Shown: one piece after another, positions 15,075 to 29,396 of the stretch
How the letters are laid out: the number at the start of each line of letters is the position of its first letter
Position numbering within the stretch: position 1 is the stretch's first letter
Assembly: GCF_037975245.1 (NCBI RefSeq)
Contig: NC_092568.1
Location: 35,960,001 to 36,024,000 of the forward strand
Reading direction: 5' to 3'
DNA from: Apostichopus japonicus
Taxonomy: Eukaryota > Echinodermata > Holothuroidea > Aspidochirotida > Stichopodidae
DNA: 64,000 bases
Made by a program: the position numbers and the translations under genes
The notes under the pieces: generated by a model
The model's database searches: none
The model's input: only the letters and a program-made list of their open reading frames with translations
Told to the model about the DNA's origin: nothing

Positions 15075-15490
15075 TGTCTAGTGTTTTCAAGTTGCACAAA
15101 CGTGTTCTTTTCTATGTATTAGTGTTTTCAGTTGCCCTAACATGTTCCTTTCTATATATATTAGTGTTTTCAGTTGCCCTAACATGTTTTGGTCAACATA
15201 TTAGTGTTTTCGGATGCCCAAACTTGTTTTTGGCGAGTGGTTCAGATGACTTGACATGATCTTTTCTAATTTATGTTTTAAGTATTCTGCTTTGGCCTTT
15301 ACTTGTCTAGTGCTTTTAGGTGCCTCATAGCATGTTCTTGTTTAATATTTCAGGTAACCTAACATGTTCTTGTCCAGTGTGTTAATTTCCCATACACATA
15401 TCTTGTATTTTTAAATTGTGTCTTAACATTTTTATTGTTTTCAGTGTTTAGTAAGTGCCCTATAACATGCATGATTTTTGCCTACAGTGT
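15075..15490. repeat. Decayed minisatellite, unit about 45-50 bp
   Basis: Repeated phrases of the form TTAGTGTTTTCAGTTGCCC followed by TAACATGTTCTTTTCTA recur about 7-8 times. They are clear at 15075-15230 and increasingly eroded toward 15490. The array begins about 40 bp right of the foldback element. Confidence 0.7.
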
Positions 15491-15746
15491 TTGCCCCAGC
15501 ATACATTTTTGTCAAGCTACTGTAATTTTACGCTTTTACATCGGCGTTCTTAAAAGAAATCACATTTACATACCAAGGACAAATATTTTCTATGAGAGGA
15601 AATGTGCTTGAAAAGGTGAACGTTATTTGGGAAAAATCCTCAGAGAAGTCTTGTTAAAGGTCACATGAGTCGATATTAGCCTATAAATTATCTCGCAGAT
15701 ACCACCAACATCAGATTTTTTAGATTTGTTATTCATGCTTTATTGT

Positions 15747-15999
15747 GGAGTGTTAGCTCAGTGGTTAACGCCGGTGCCTTTCAATCATAAGGTCCCGAGT
15801 TCGAGTCACTCGAAGATTAATGTATGTCGTCCAGTTACAGAGCTGTTGACAACTGACAATTCATAATCATGGACGTTAAACATGAATATAAGAGACTGAC
15901 TTCGGTCAGATTTGCGGCTTTGATAAGCCAATGATGGCTTCTTCGCGAGTTCCTGCTTCCAGGAGGATCTAAAACACATACAAATACATACATGCAATT
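15747..15999 (+). mobile_element. tRNA-derived SINE, copy 1
   Basis: The head carries a pol III A box (TAGCTCAGTGG, from 15753) and a B box (GTTCGAGTC, near 15799), spaced as in a tRNA. A tRNA-unrelated body of about 150 bp follows and the tail is ATACA-rich (15971-15995). A second copy at 35331-35582 matches over its full length with scattered substitutions. Two dispersed copies with the same ends plus internal pol III boxes identify a SINE rather than a tRNA gene. The parental tRNA is not clear because the anticodon arm is degraded. Confidence 0.85.
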
Positions 16000-16123
16000 G
16001 CTGATCATGCTGCGACATTAATCGCTTCATTAAGACCATAGGGCGATGATCCAACCTTTTACAGATTAAACTTTAATCCCTCATTCACTACCCTCAATGC
16101 ACAGCTCAGCACGTTTCGATCTG

Positions 16124-16263
<140 letters not shown>

Positions 16264-16640
16264 TGTCGCTTAAATAGGGAAAAAGGTGTAAAGATTGAAA
16301 GAAGTTCTTCGAAGAAAAGAGGCACAAAGACGATTTTGATCTCTCCTTGTTTTTCTTCTTTTCTTTTCTTTCCTTTTCCAAAAGCTAACACTATCTGTTA
16401 AACTTTTATTCTATTCTTTGAAGCTGAAAACCAATTTAGGTAATGCATTTTGTCAAAGTCGATATCACCATCAAAACACAACTTTTAAGTTGATTTGCTT
16501 TTAAGAAAACGTGTTTCTTTTAAGTATTGATTTTTGATTTTGGAAGCTTTTGAAGGTCAGTTCATAAACGATTTTTACAACAGGGGGAAAACGCTAAGCC
16601 CGTTCATCAACGGAATCGAATTCATCTAAGGTAATGCTAA

Positions 16641-16702
16641 AGGGGCGGGGCAGGGCGGGGAGGAGCGGGCGGGGCTGGGCGTGGCGGGGCGTGGCTGGGG
16701 GA
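16641..16702. repeat. G-rich GGGGCGGGGC-type tract
   Basis: About 60 bp of imperfect GGGCGGGGC/GGGCGTGGC units lie in otherwise AT-rich DNA. It has many runs of three or more G, so the plus strand could form G-quadruplexes, and it resembles a cluster of GC boxes. It directly abuts the left arm of the foldback element at 16706. Confidence 0.8.
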
Positions 16703-16705
16703 TGC

Positions 16706-17134
16706 ATCAAGTTTATAAAAATAAACAACTCCCAATAGCGTAGTCAAAGTAAGTTCCGTCTAAGAAATACCATGTTTTAAATAGTTCCTTCGCATTTAGG
16801 ACTTAAGAATTACTCAAGTCTCAACAATTATTTAAAGGATTAATGACCTATTGAACTTCTATTTCACTTTTCAATTAATCATGAATTTATTGTCTTTGAT
16901 AGTAGTGGTAGGTGCAATTATTACTGCTAACGTTGTTAAACATTAACCTGTACCCAAATAATACTTAAATTGCTTTCGGTATATATGGTAATTCAATGGC
17001 TTCATTTTATAATATTTATCGATATGACAACCCCCCTGCCTCCCCCCCCCCCTCCTTTTGCAAAATAACTTTCAAGCTTTACGGAACTTACTTTGCCTTC
17101 GCTATTGGGAGTTGTTCATTTTTACAAACTTGAT
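16706..17134. mobile_element. MITE-like element with 54-bp terminal inverted repeats
   Basis: The left arm 16706-16759 (ATCAAGTTTATAAAAATAAA... CAAAGTAAGTTCCGT) and right arm 17081-17134 (ACGGAACTTACTTTG... ACAAACTTGAT) are reverse complements with only a handful of mismatches. The 321-bp interior is AT-rich, has a C-run near 17042-17052 and no coding capacity. No convincing target-site duplication is visible. The size and arm structure fit a non-autonomous DNA transposon. Confidence 0.7.
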
Positions 17135-17753
17135 TCACTTGCCACCTTAACCTTTTGGGACCCAGACGTGAAAACTGTTTTTGTGCCAAAATAGCAAAAT
17201 AATTTACCGAAACAAACATTTAGGAATTATTTCAGTCTAATTTCATTTTCTCTTTCTTTTTCTATTTGTTTTAGTTTTCACATTCTTTTAGTCTGTTTTG
17301 TTTTTCGCCTCTCTTCGACTTTCGCTCACGTTTCTCCACGCTATAAAATTGGCATTCTTTCTAATAATAGATCTTCACGGTATTGGTATGAACAAGAAAA
17401 CACACATCAGTATATGATTAAGCCTACACTTACTATTTTAGTCAATTATTGATTAACTTTTTGTTTTCAAGTAATCCTGTACGTCCTAATTACCCTGTCA
17501 CCGAAAATCAGATGTTAAAAAGTAAAATTATTACTTAGATGTTATATGAGGCGCAAAATCACTTTAAATTCACTTCACTTGCCAAATTAAATCAATGAAT
17601 AATAAATATATCGATTTGTAAAGACGGAGCAGCAATCACGACAACTGACCAAGCCATTAGCTTTGCTGTGATGATGTACGGCACCGCCCTGCACTGGCTT
17701 TAAGAAATAGAGAGACATGATGTCATAATGGGAGGACTTTGTATATATATTTA

Positions 17754-17797
<44 letters not shown>

Positions 17798-17819
17798 GGA
17801 ATAAGGAATAATGAATATT

Positions 17820-17879
<60 letters not shown>

Positions 17880-18927
17880 AATATATTGAGAAAAAACCAG
17901 CTGTTAGGAGGGATCCAGGGACCGATTCTCCGAGATCTTCACAATTTACAGCTATTTCTCGTTCTCTGGCAGCGACTCTCGGGCACAAAAAAAATATATA
18001 TATTATTTACTTTCAGCAATTACAATTTTTATGTTTTCCTGCATGGGTTTGTTTTGCAAGAGAAGCCACGATGTAGACACAACTTTGATTTCCTAATTAA
18101 GACAATTCGTGACATGATTGTGCCGATTCTTTGCCCCTCCCCTTCCTTCCCCCAGGGCATTCTTAACTAACTGCCTTGCATCTCATTTTTACAACACGTA
18201 AGCACATCAAAAAACCTCTTCAATCACTCTATTTTAAGGTTTCAACATTTTTCACTATTAAGTCATTCATGTCTATCGAGTGTAGATTTGCCCAAGGGCA
18301 TCTGTTTATTTTGACGTTTTTTTTTTTTTATAAATTCCATCTGTGTTATTAAGGGCAATAATACTTGATGTTCCTTTGTCACTGCTGGCGTTTGTTTGTC
18401 CTTGTAAGACTGAACACGGTTATGACGTGATAAGTCAGAAAATCACAGACTGAGACCTATCAAAGAGGAACAGTTTGGACACTTTTAAACTTTCAAAAAC
18501 ACACAAAAAGCACGAACACACACAAAAAGAGTCGAAAATAACTTCTTTTAGTGTAGGATAGCCAGCTGTTGTATTTCATAACTCTTGTAGTGATTTTGAA
18601 GAAATGTTTCTTAATATAGTCTAAATGAGATAAAAAGAACTTTTAAAAACTGAAAAATGTGACGAGAGTAAGGCTAAAGTTTGTATTACCAATAGGCCCT
18701 AACGGTTGTTTCAATAGCGAAAGCAATAACGTATATGAAATATTTGTAGATCCAATAAATGTTCATATTTTAGTTTTCAAAATAGGAGAGGATTACATCA
18801 AAACACTTCATCAAACCTTAAAAATTGTTTTTAATTGCTGAAGGGTTATGATTGAAAACATAAATGAAGTAATGATTGTGAAATGTTAGGTACATATGTG
18901 ACGTCAAAAAGTAGTCGCAATAAATTC
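17135..18927. other. Gene-free stretch with TA repeats
   Basis: A compound TA tract runs from 17742 to 17883, interrupted by AGGAATAAGGAATAATGAATATTCCT around 17797-17823. A TGACGTCA octamer lies at 18899-18906. No gene or RNA is seen; a 119-codon frame at 17811-18170 begins inside the TA repeat and is not credible. Confidence 0.6.
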
Positions 18928-18945
18928 ATGTGTACAAGTAAGTGG

Positions 18946-18984
18946 GGCTGACGTTTCGATCCTAGCAGGATCTTCTTCAGAGGC
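18946..18984 (-). ncRNA. Hammerhead-ribozyme-like motif (minus strand)
   Basis: This is the inverted counterpart of the motif at 19009-19047. On the minus strand it has CTGAAGA (18974-18980), the same GATCC/GGATC stem II, and GAAACGTC (18950-18957). Stem I is weakened by one substitution (GGCT where GCCT is expected on the plus strand at 18946-18949). Confidence 0.35.
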
Positions 18985-19008
18985 TGAACGACAAGTACTT
19001 GTCATTCA

Positions 19009-19047
19009 GCCTCTGAAGAAGATCCTGCTAGGATCGAAACGTCAGGC
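19009..19047 (+). ncRNA. Hammerhead-ribozyme-like motif (plus strand)
   Basis: Elements in order: possible stem I GCCT (19009-19012) pairing with AGGC (19044-19047); CTGAAGA (19013-19019), matching the CUGANGA core; stem II GATCC / GGATC with loop TGCTA (19021-19035); then GAAAC (19036-19040) and GTC (19041-19043), where cleavage after C would be expected. Stem III would be just ACGU, which is self-complementary and could pair only between two molecules, as in minimal dimeric hammerheads reported from Penelope-like retroelements. One extra A (19020) between the core and stem II departs from the consensus, so activity is uncertain. Confidence 0.45.
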
Positions 19048-19065
19048 CCACTTACTTTTACACAT

Positions 19066-21482
<2,417 letters not shown>

Positions 21483-22525
21483 AAAGCACAGGAGAAATCC
21501 AATTTCTTTCGAATATTAAAATAACAGCCCTAAATTATGACGGTAACTTATAGTCAAAACTTTGGATTCTGTTGAAAACTATATTACGTATTGTGTTACA
21601 ATTTAGGGGATGGATGTGAATCAAAATACTTCACGGCACTTCCTTGCGCTAATTATCTTTGGACTGCAGACTAAAATAGATTGTTAGTCAAGTGTTGATG
21701 ATTAGATTCCCGTCATACGTCATCGGTCGTGTTTTTAATGACTTTTTGGCTAAGCTATAGCCAAAATATGCTTCAGCAATACAAGGGTCTTACGTGTAAA
21801 GCTTTCATTTGTTTCCAAGAGGACACCCAGCCAAAGTCCACATTGCAGTCGACTTCAACAACATCAGGCCCACAAACCCTCCATTTCAAAATATTAGACC
21901 TTCCCCCTTGTGCATGAGTTTATGTTACATTCATGTTGAATGCTATACAGCATTATGCATCACAAACAACCTGGTGCATGATCACATGAATATGACACAA
22001 ACAAGGTGTCACATCATTGCATATACATACAAGACATAACTAGCTTGGAACTGTATATTATTTGCATAATTTAGCATATTGCAGATCCATGTAAATAATG
22101 GCTGAAGATATATACAATGATGTTTTACTAAATGTTGGTGAAGGTTAAATGTGAAATTCAATTCATATTGTGACCTTCGTTATCATTTCATCAGGGCTGC
22201 ACGCAACGCTGATATTTTGACCATTTTAGCAAAATCAGTTCCCTGCTATGAATGCAAAATGAATAGAATAATTTATACAAATGTCGCTGAGTATACAGAA
22301 TATTTTTCTGAGATTCATTGTCACGACATTGATAATATTCAAACTGTTTTATGTTTTTAACAGGACTGTTTATCTAGGCAACCATACGAATCCATACTTT
22401 AAAGTGAATAAATTAAATGAATTATATTAATAATCAGAACATACAGATCAAATGCTTTGCATTCTGAATATAGCAGAAACGAGAAACAGACAAACCATGA
22501 AGAAAATAGTTAAATAAACATTATT
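21483..22525. other. Gene-free stretch
   Basis: Several short open frames (60-76 codons) have no motifs; no RNA or repeat is identified. Confidence 0.55.
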
Positions 22526-23077
22526 CATGACAACATGTCAAACCAACCATGGGAGTCATTATGGTTTTTATATCTGAACATTAACTACCATTTGTAATTA
22601 TAGTACATATTTTAAATAATTTCTTTCGTCTTACCATGCATACATATCGTTTAACGCTTGATTAATGATACAAGTTGCATAATTCATTGGAGGGAGGTGA
22701 AGGTTTTGTCATGTCTTTGAGCAAATATCATTGGTTCAAGAAATTTACATACATCTTGATATCGAAAGCTTCCTTTTTTTCATGACTACATTTTTTTATA
22801 ACTACATGTCAAGCCAATCATAGGAGTCCTTTCTTATGTCTGAACATTAATTATCAAGTTTAATTACAGTATATACTTTATATAATTTATTTTATCTTAC
22901 CGTTTATACATATCGTTTTACGCTGGATTAATGATGCAAGTAGCATAAATCATTTCTTTAGGGGGGGGGGGTGAAGGTTTAATCATCTCCTTTGGTGGGG
23001 AGTGGTGAACGTCTTGGAATCTCTTAGAGCAAATATCATTGGTTCAAGAAATGTATACATCTTGATATCGAAAGCTA
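22526..23077. repeat. Diverged tandem duplication, unit about 245-300 bp
   Basis: Copy 1 (about 22526-22770) and copy 2 (about 22779-23077) share the same ordered landmarks: CATGTCAA(A/G)CCAA, GGAGTC, TCTGAACATTAA, CATACATATCGTTT or the equivalent, GATTAATGAT(A/G)CAAGT, GAGCAAATATCATTGGTTCA and CATCTTGATATCGAAAGCT. Copy 2 is longer because of a G run near 22962 and an added GTGGGG-rich piece. No coding content is seen. Confidence 0.75.
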
Positions 23078-26000
23078 CAATTTGACTATTGCTGATTTAT
23101 AACCTTCATTTTATCAAATGTTGAAATACAAAAAGCCACATCTGATAAACGCTTCCCACTGTGTTACGTCCTAGCAGCACCTTTGAACTATTTACTTTTA
23201 GCATTTGCGATCTCTCTTTCTTTCTTTCTTCCTTCTTTCATCTCTGTTGTAACCTCTTGTATAGACCTAGCAAACAGTCACCGAGCAGTTTGCCTGCGCG
23301 CATAGACTGCTTGATTAAAAACGGTCGTCTTCTTTCTCCTTCTTATGCAAATGACAAAACAAGTTTTCTTGACTACCTCTTGGGGTTTGGTATTAGCTGC
23401 CGCAGCGCACCGAGGCGAACGGACGCGAAGGAGAGATCAGATCTGAACTTCTTCATTTATCCGTACACACGCTATATCGTAAAGTCTTGTTAATTTCACT
23501 GCAGTCTAACGTTTGTTACCCTACGATAGCATCTCCAATCAAGATATTGCCACGAGCTACTCATCTGTGACGTCAATTTAACCATGGCAACCGTCACAAA
23601 TACCCACACCAACTCTCAGCAGGGACCTCTTTTGAATAAGGGAGTTTTTTTTTACTATACAGTGACAAAGAGCCGGGTGACAAAATGAGTAGTTTCCCCG
23701 ACCGTGCTTGTAACTGTTATTACGTCATCATGTTTTACACATTAGCATCATTTCTGAGCTGGAGATAAATTCAAAGCTAACCTTGGTAGATGTTATTGAT
23801 TTTCTTGTCAAATGTTTGAGTCCAACATCGTATACATCGTATAAACTGCAGAATTAGCATTCGTGTTTTGAGTAAACAAGTGGAAATTAGAAATATATTT
23901 TCACTTCTCGTCAAGATAAGAAAAAAAAACGTTCACGTCGTGAAAGTTTTGCCTTCTACGATGAGCTGCCAGAGTAAGGCATAAATGGTTCAAGGCTGGT
24001 TGTCACCGCTTCATGTGGGGACTGATGTCACGTGCGTTACGTATTTTATTCATGGCGTTTGGAGTTCACGATGACATCTTGTCACCAGTAATAGTTGGAG
24101 TCATGGAAATGTGTTTCGGTAAAAACATGAGTACAACTAACATATCACATTTTATTATTACTGCCGATTATAGCGATAATGAAGTACAAAGGAGTCCAAA
24201 TATATTTATACGTTACAGAATAACATAACAGTCTAATAGTATGCACGTGTAACGATTGTACAGAGATTGCAACACATCAGAAATATTACACTTTACCACT
24301 TAATTTTCCATTTAGTGATGAAATGTTCCAAGTTCTGTAATAACTTCTTCAACATCCGTGTACTATAACATGTAAATATATACCAATATCTAATATCGAT
24401 ATAGGCCTTCTCATTCGACTACGGTACGTTCCAAGCTCATACACACAAGAGGCTACAGCTGTATGTCAATAAATTTTACATACTTAGTTTATCCATTATA
24501 AGATACAAACGACACGCTTTTTAGTAATGAGAATTCAACTTAAGTGCTTTTATGCCCCCCCCCCCCAAAAAAAAAAAAATTGACTTATGATATATATTCT
24601 GCTTTGTTGTCATTTGGCTTTACAACCAATACGTCTAATTTCTCGTACTTACCTAAATTACTAGCTTCTCAATACTATTAAGACACATAGTATGTTTTCC
24701 TGTAAGCTGCATTTTATAACTAGTCTTACGATATAATATAGTTGAGTCTTATCTTCCCCTGCTTCTCCCCACCCCCTCCCCCTCCTCTCCTCCCTTGCCT
24801 TGGTTCTAAATTATGCCTTGGTGAACTTTACCTGGTGTGATTTTGGTGGTCTAAATTACCAATTTGGGTTACAGGCACCTGATTGTTCCTGTCATGATCG
24901 AGTAGGTCCAGCCAACCCTCCCCCCCCCCCGCCCCTCCCACTCCAGAAGATTTAAGTAAGAAATACAACTTTCAAATGTTCGTCAGTTGATGGCGCGATG
25001 TAGGAATCTAAACTGGTCAACAATATTGTGTGAGGTATATCTCTTTCCTCGGTAGGGGTGAGGGGGTGGGGAATGGGGTGTTAGGCAGTTGGTTGTTCCT
25101 TTAAATGCTGACATGTTACTTCAACAATTGAAAACTCAAATGTATTTGAATAGTAAGTTAAGTGGTCAAGGCATAATGTACTGTAACCTGAACGAAACAT
25201 GTTCCGATTTCCTTTATACTTGTTATGAAACAAAATCGCATAACTGATCCTTTTACTCTTTTGTATGGTGCGAATCACTCTGCTGGTCTGCATTGCAATT
25301 AAACATTTCGTTGAGAAAGGCATGTAGCCGGAGCAGGCATGTAGGGGTGGGATCGAATGGTTTGGAAGGGTACCACCACAACCCCGCCCCCCCCCCTTCC
25401 TACACACACTTACCTTCCTTCTTACCCATGGTATGAAAGCGGCCACAAAATAGTATCATTAATCATTTGAAACACACATCGTTGTTTCTATCTGTCAATT
25501 ATTACCAATTTTGTGGTTTGGAAAACGGAGTTGCATGACCTCCCCCCCCCCACCACCACCACCCATCCACACACACACAAACACACAAACACGCATATTA
25601 TCCTTCGCTCTTCTACTTATCCCTTTATAGAAATTAAACCTTTACTTCATGTAAATCTTTCAGTTGTCTGTTCTTAATATTGTCAAAATATAAAATCGTG
25701 AACAGTATGTTTAAACATTTGATATTACTGCAAATTAACACACTTTCCAAAAATGCATTTAGAGTGTCAAAATGAATGTTACATTAATGGATATTAATTG
25801 TCTTTTAGAGGGGATGGGGGGTTTAATGCGAACAATAATTTGAACGATATAAAAAGAAACATATTGAAGTCTAGTTATTGAGACTTCAGCTGAAAGAAAA
25901 AGACACCACGATTCGATGAACACATGACAAAGACTATATATATGGTTACAGAATCCATCGGGAATCTTTTTACGAGTATCTTTTCACTGAAGCATAGACA

Positions 26001-26640
26001 AGCTCAATTTAGGTTAACCCTTGATATTTTCCAACTTTAATAAAAGTGATTTCGTATAATTCGTCGTCATTCCATGTTTGTAATCAAACTTTTGAAATGC
26101 GCCAGGCATTTCTAATCAGCGTTCCGGTTTGGTTTTGATTAAAGCTTTTACCGTTGATTTGTAATATAAATGCCGAAAGTAGAAGTTCATGAGATATTCT
26201 TCCTTACTGGTGAACTCGTATCCATTATCTATGGATACACTGAGATAAAGCTAATAGTTCTACAAGTAGTAAATATTGATATCATGCGGTGTAGTTTGAT
26301 ATCTTCACGTCTATACTGAAAAAAAATCCATTTCCCGTTCGGTTTAGTGTTTTAACCTAACTGCTATATAATATATTTTTGGAGAATACAAGAAACATTG
26401 GAAATTTTGAAAATCTTTATATACTCGACCCCCTCCCCCTCCCTTTTTTCCATAAAATAAGAAGAAAGAACGAATGTTTATATGAACCAAGACATAATGA
26501 TTGAAGAATGAACATCTCGTACAAATATTTGATTTCATCGTCCCGTGCAAAAGGTAATAAATTGGATAGGATTTTGTTTTTACAACCCATGCGAGTCAAT
26601 TCTTGATTTGAATATAATGGTAATGGTAGTAGCCCTATTG
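23078..26640. other. Gene-free stretch with C-rich tracts and a CRE/RFX-like pair
   Basis: No gene is recognised. C-rich runs occur near 24546, 24770-24795, 24920-24935, 25386-25397 and 25543-25575 (the last followed by CACA repeats). A TGACGTCA octamer and an X-box-like half-site lie at 23568-23592. Open frames of 110-121 codons at 23161 (+) and 25081 (-) lack family motifs and are low-complexity in places. Confidence 0.55.
23568..23592. promoter_or_regulatory. Adjacent CRE (TGACGTCA) and RFX X-box-like half-site
   Basis: TGACGTCA at 23568-23575 is a perfect CREB/ATF octamer. Five bases later ACCATGGCAACC (23581-23592) contains the CCATGGCAAC half of an RFX X-box. CRE and X-box neighbours are a known animal regulatory arrangement, but no gene start is identified nearby, so a regulatory role is inference. 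Confidence 0.25.
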
Positions 26641-26996
26641 CTATACGTAGAATAGTAGCAGATATAGTAGTAGTGATTTTATTACAAGTAGTAGTAGTAG
26701 CAGAAATAATAATAGTAGTGAGTAGTATTATTAGTAGTAGTAGTAATAGTAGTACTAGTATAACTAGTAGTAATAGTAGCAAAAGCAGTAGTAGTAGCAG
26801 TAAACTACTTCTAGTAGTAGTAGCAGCAGCAGCAGTAGTAGGATTAGTAATAGTAGTAGTAATAGTAGTAGGATTAGTAGTAGGATTAGTAGTAGGATTA
26901 GTAGTATATAGTAGTAGTAGTAGTAGGATTATATAATATATAGTATAGCAGTAGTAGTGGTACTACTTTAACTACTACTTCTACTACTACTACCAC

Positions 26997-27038
<42 letters not shown>

Positions 27039-27066
27039 CAGAAGTAGTAGTAGTAGTAGTAGTAGT
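26641..27066. repeat. Imperfect TAG/AGT trinucleotide tract with an internal strand switch
   Basis: About 425 bp of TAG/AGT units are interspersed with GGATTAGT hexamer-like variants (26840-26905). At about 26958-26998 the units switch to ACT/TAC before returning to TAG, giving a potential triplet hairpin. The Ser- or Leu/Val-rich frames seen here are artefacts of the repeat. Confidence 0.9.
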
Positions 27067-29396
27067 AAAATCCTCCCACTGAGTTCGAACAATAGGTTGG
27101 TAATACTAAATGCATGTATACCATAGTCCTATCTCAATCGAAACGCTATTGCCTGTTTCACAATACGTAGTACACCGAATATACACTTTACATTCGGATT
27201 TCTCTCCAATTGTGGGGGTATATAAGCAGGGATGTCACCAATATAATAATATGATTATTTAATTAGTGGGAGGTAAAATGCTGCAAACTACACTTGGGGA
27301 TCTGCAGCGTTCGCTAGTGGCCACATGCACAGCATTTGACATTTCCAAAACAGTCTCTGAAATAAAAACGAATGTTTTATGTTCAGTTTTCACTCCACCT
27401 GTATACTAACAGCTAACTCAGTTGTTCCTTTTTGAAACCCAACTATAAACGTTTCCGGGTTACATAATCTAATATCTATGTATGTAGACTTCCTACTGCC
27501 TTTCTTATGTTTTTAAACCAAGACACACCACATACAAAACAGCAGTGAGTGAGATAGAAAGATAGTAGCATTATACCACCAGTATCTTAAATTAGTAAAA
27601 CCAGCTTATTTATATCCACAAGAAAGACAGAGACAGAGAGAGAGAGGATGAACTTGTTCACTTCTTTCCTCCGAGTTCTAAATCTTCCTGTCCAAAAAGA
27701 GAATAATGTTATTAAGACAAAACCAGGGATAACATTAACCATCTTCTATATTTCTTATTTCCTACGTGACGTGGTTTAGCTGAACATGTCACTGTGGCTA
27801 AGATTTGTACTGCAATGTTTCACAATAATGATTTCGATACGTTTTCTTAAACTTAATACCGAGGTCTCTAAGCATGATGATTTACATCACCATGTTTCTC
27901 GTTTTCTTCTTCTTTTCTTTTCCTTTCTTGCTTTCTTTCTCTCTTTCTTTCTGTTGCCAGACGTGGCTTAACACTTAGAGTCAGCTCTGAGATAAGCCTC
28001 AGTCTTGTAAAAGATATATTTGCATAAATAATTGTGTCTGCTAGAATACGAAATCTCCCAGATATACAAACTGCGGAGAGAGAGAGTGTAATGCGTCAAT
28101 GTAAGGAATTAAAGGTGTATGATATAGTTTTGTCTTTATTTGTTAGACGAGTAAATGTAACTGTAATTGATCAAAAGGTTAGTTCAATACCTTTCTTGGG
28201 GGGTAGTATCATATGTAACTACATTGAATATATTTACAGTTGACAAGGATCACGTTTCATGTTTCATATTAGAATAGTAAACACAAAGTGAAACTCGTCA
28301 AGCTTCATAAATGTTATTTTGGTCTGTAAGTAATACGTCCATCTTATAGATATATTTCTCTCTTCCTGATCTCATCAACTTGTACAATATGCACAAATTC
28401 AAGGGAATTTAAGATTCAATGTCCAACCTTTACAACTTTTAACTGATACAAGACTTTGAAAGGGGGAGGGACTTGATAACTACTTAAACTTCAAATTATA
28501 TAAGAGAACAAGTGTAGGATTAAGAATGGTGGAAATAATATAAATAAATCAATAAGAAAATACGTGTGCGTCTCTATATATCCATTGATATGTTTGTTTT
28601 GCTTTGGCGCACTCGTACCTGAAAAACTAAACATTATATTCCAATGGTTGCAAAACACATGTAGGCCTCCCTCCCCCAAATGATACACTTTACTTTAACG
28701 ACGGTACTGTTACCCTCTTACACCCTACCCCCTCCCCTCCCCCTCCCTTTCCCCATGCAGCGCAACTCAGCAGTAAATATTGCTTCTTTTGGTGTTTCCT
28801 ACTCTGTTCTTTACGTGAACTGTGTAAATCGTATATCTGTATATATATAAAGAACCTCTTCGTCACGCGTATTACCATTCTTGTCAGATAAAAATCCCGT
28901 TTATTTTTCTCAGACCATTTACCATTTGTTAGGTCAAGACAAAGTAGATATTTTACGGCTCAATTCTTCAAAATAAGGAATCTACATTAGATGAAGCCTT
29001 GGCAAGTACCTGTGTGTCAACGCTGTATACTTTTTAACGATGTAAGAAAAAAGGCTATTTAGCTTCAAAGGTCTATCTCACTTCTCTCTCCCTTTCTTGC
29101 TTTGTGTGTGCGTGTGTGTGGCTGTGTGTGTGTTTTTCAGACGATATATTGTTGCTTTTCTAGCAGAACCGTACCGTAACAACCATATCTTTCACAGGGT
29201 CGTAACCAATGCATTTGCAGCAATTAGTTAGAACCTCAACACTCCTTGAAATTGTTGTTTGTTTTTTTGTCTGATAGAGAGGGTCGTTAAAGCCATTTTT
29301 ACGACCTTCTCCCTTCTTATTTCCTTCTAACTATGCGTAGATTTAATTCTTTAGGATCACGCACGAATCGTAAATAGAGACTCCATTATTCCCGCG
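27067..29396. other. Gene-free stretch
   Basis: No gene is seen. There is a CT-rich tract at about 27900-27950, C-rich patches near 28718-28750 and a GT-rich patch at 29101-29133. Confidence 0.55.

Larger units (their letters stand above)
18928..19065. repeat. Near-perfect 138-bp palindrome carrying two opposed hammerhead-like cores
   Basis: Two arms of about 69 bp meet at AAGT|ACTT (18993-19000) and differ at only a few positions. The right arm reads, on the plus strand, CTGAAGA - A - GATCC - TGCTA - GGATC - GAAACGTC. The left arm carries the same string on the minus strand. It may be two inverted fragments of the same dispersed element. There is no coding sequence. Confidence 0.8.

Noticed and set aside
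15747-15820. A tRNA gene at the pol III boxes here and at 35331
   Set aside because: The cloverleaf is incomplete and the same 250-bp body and tail follow in both places, which fits a SINE.
26641-27066. CRISPR-like array or coding Ser-rich protein
   Set aside because: It is a simple triplet repeat with no spacers and no conserved frame.
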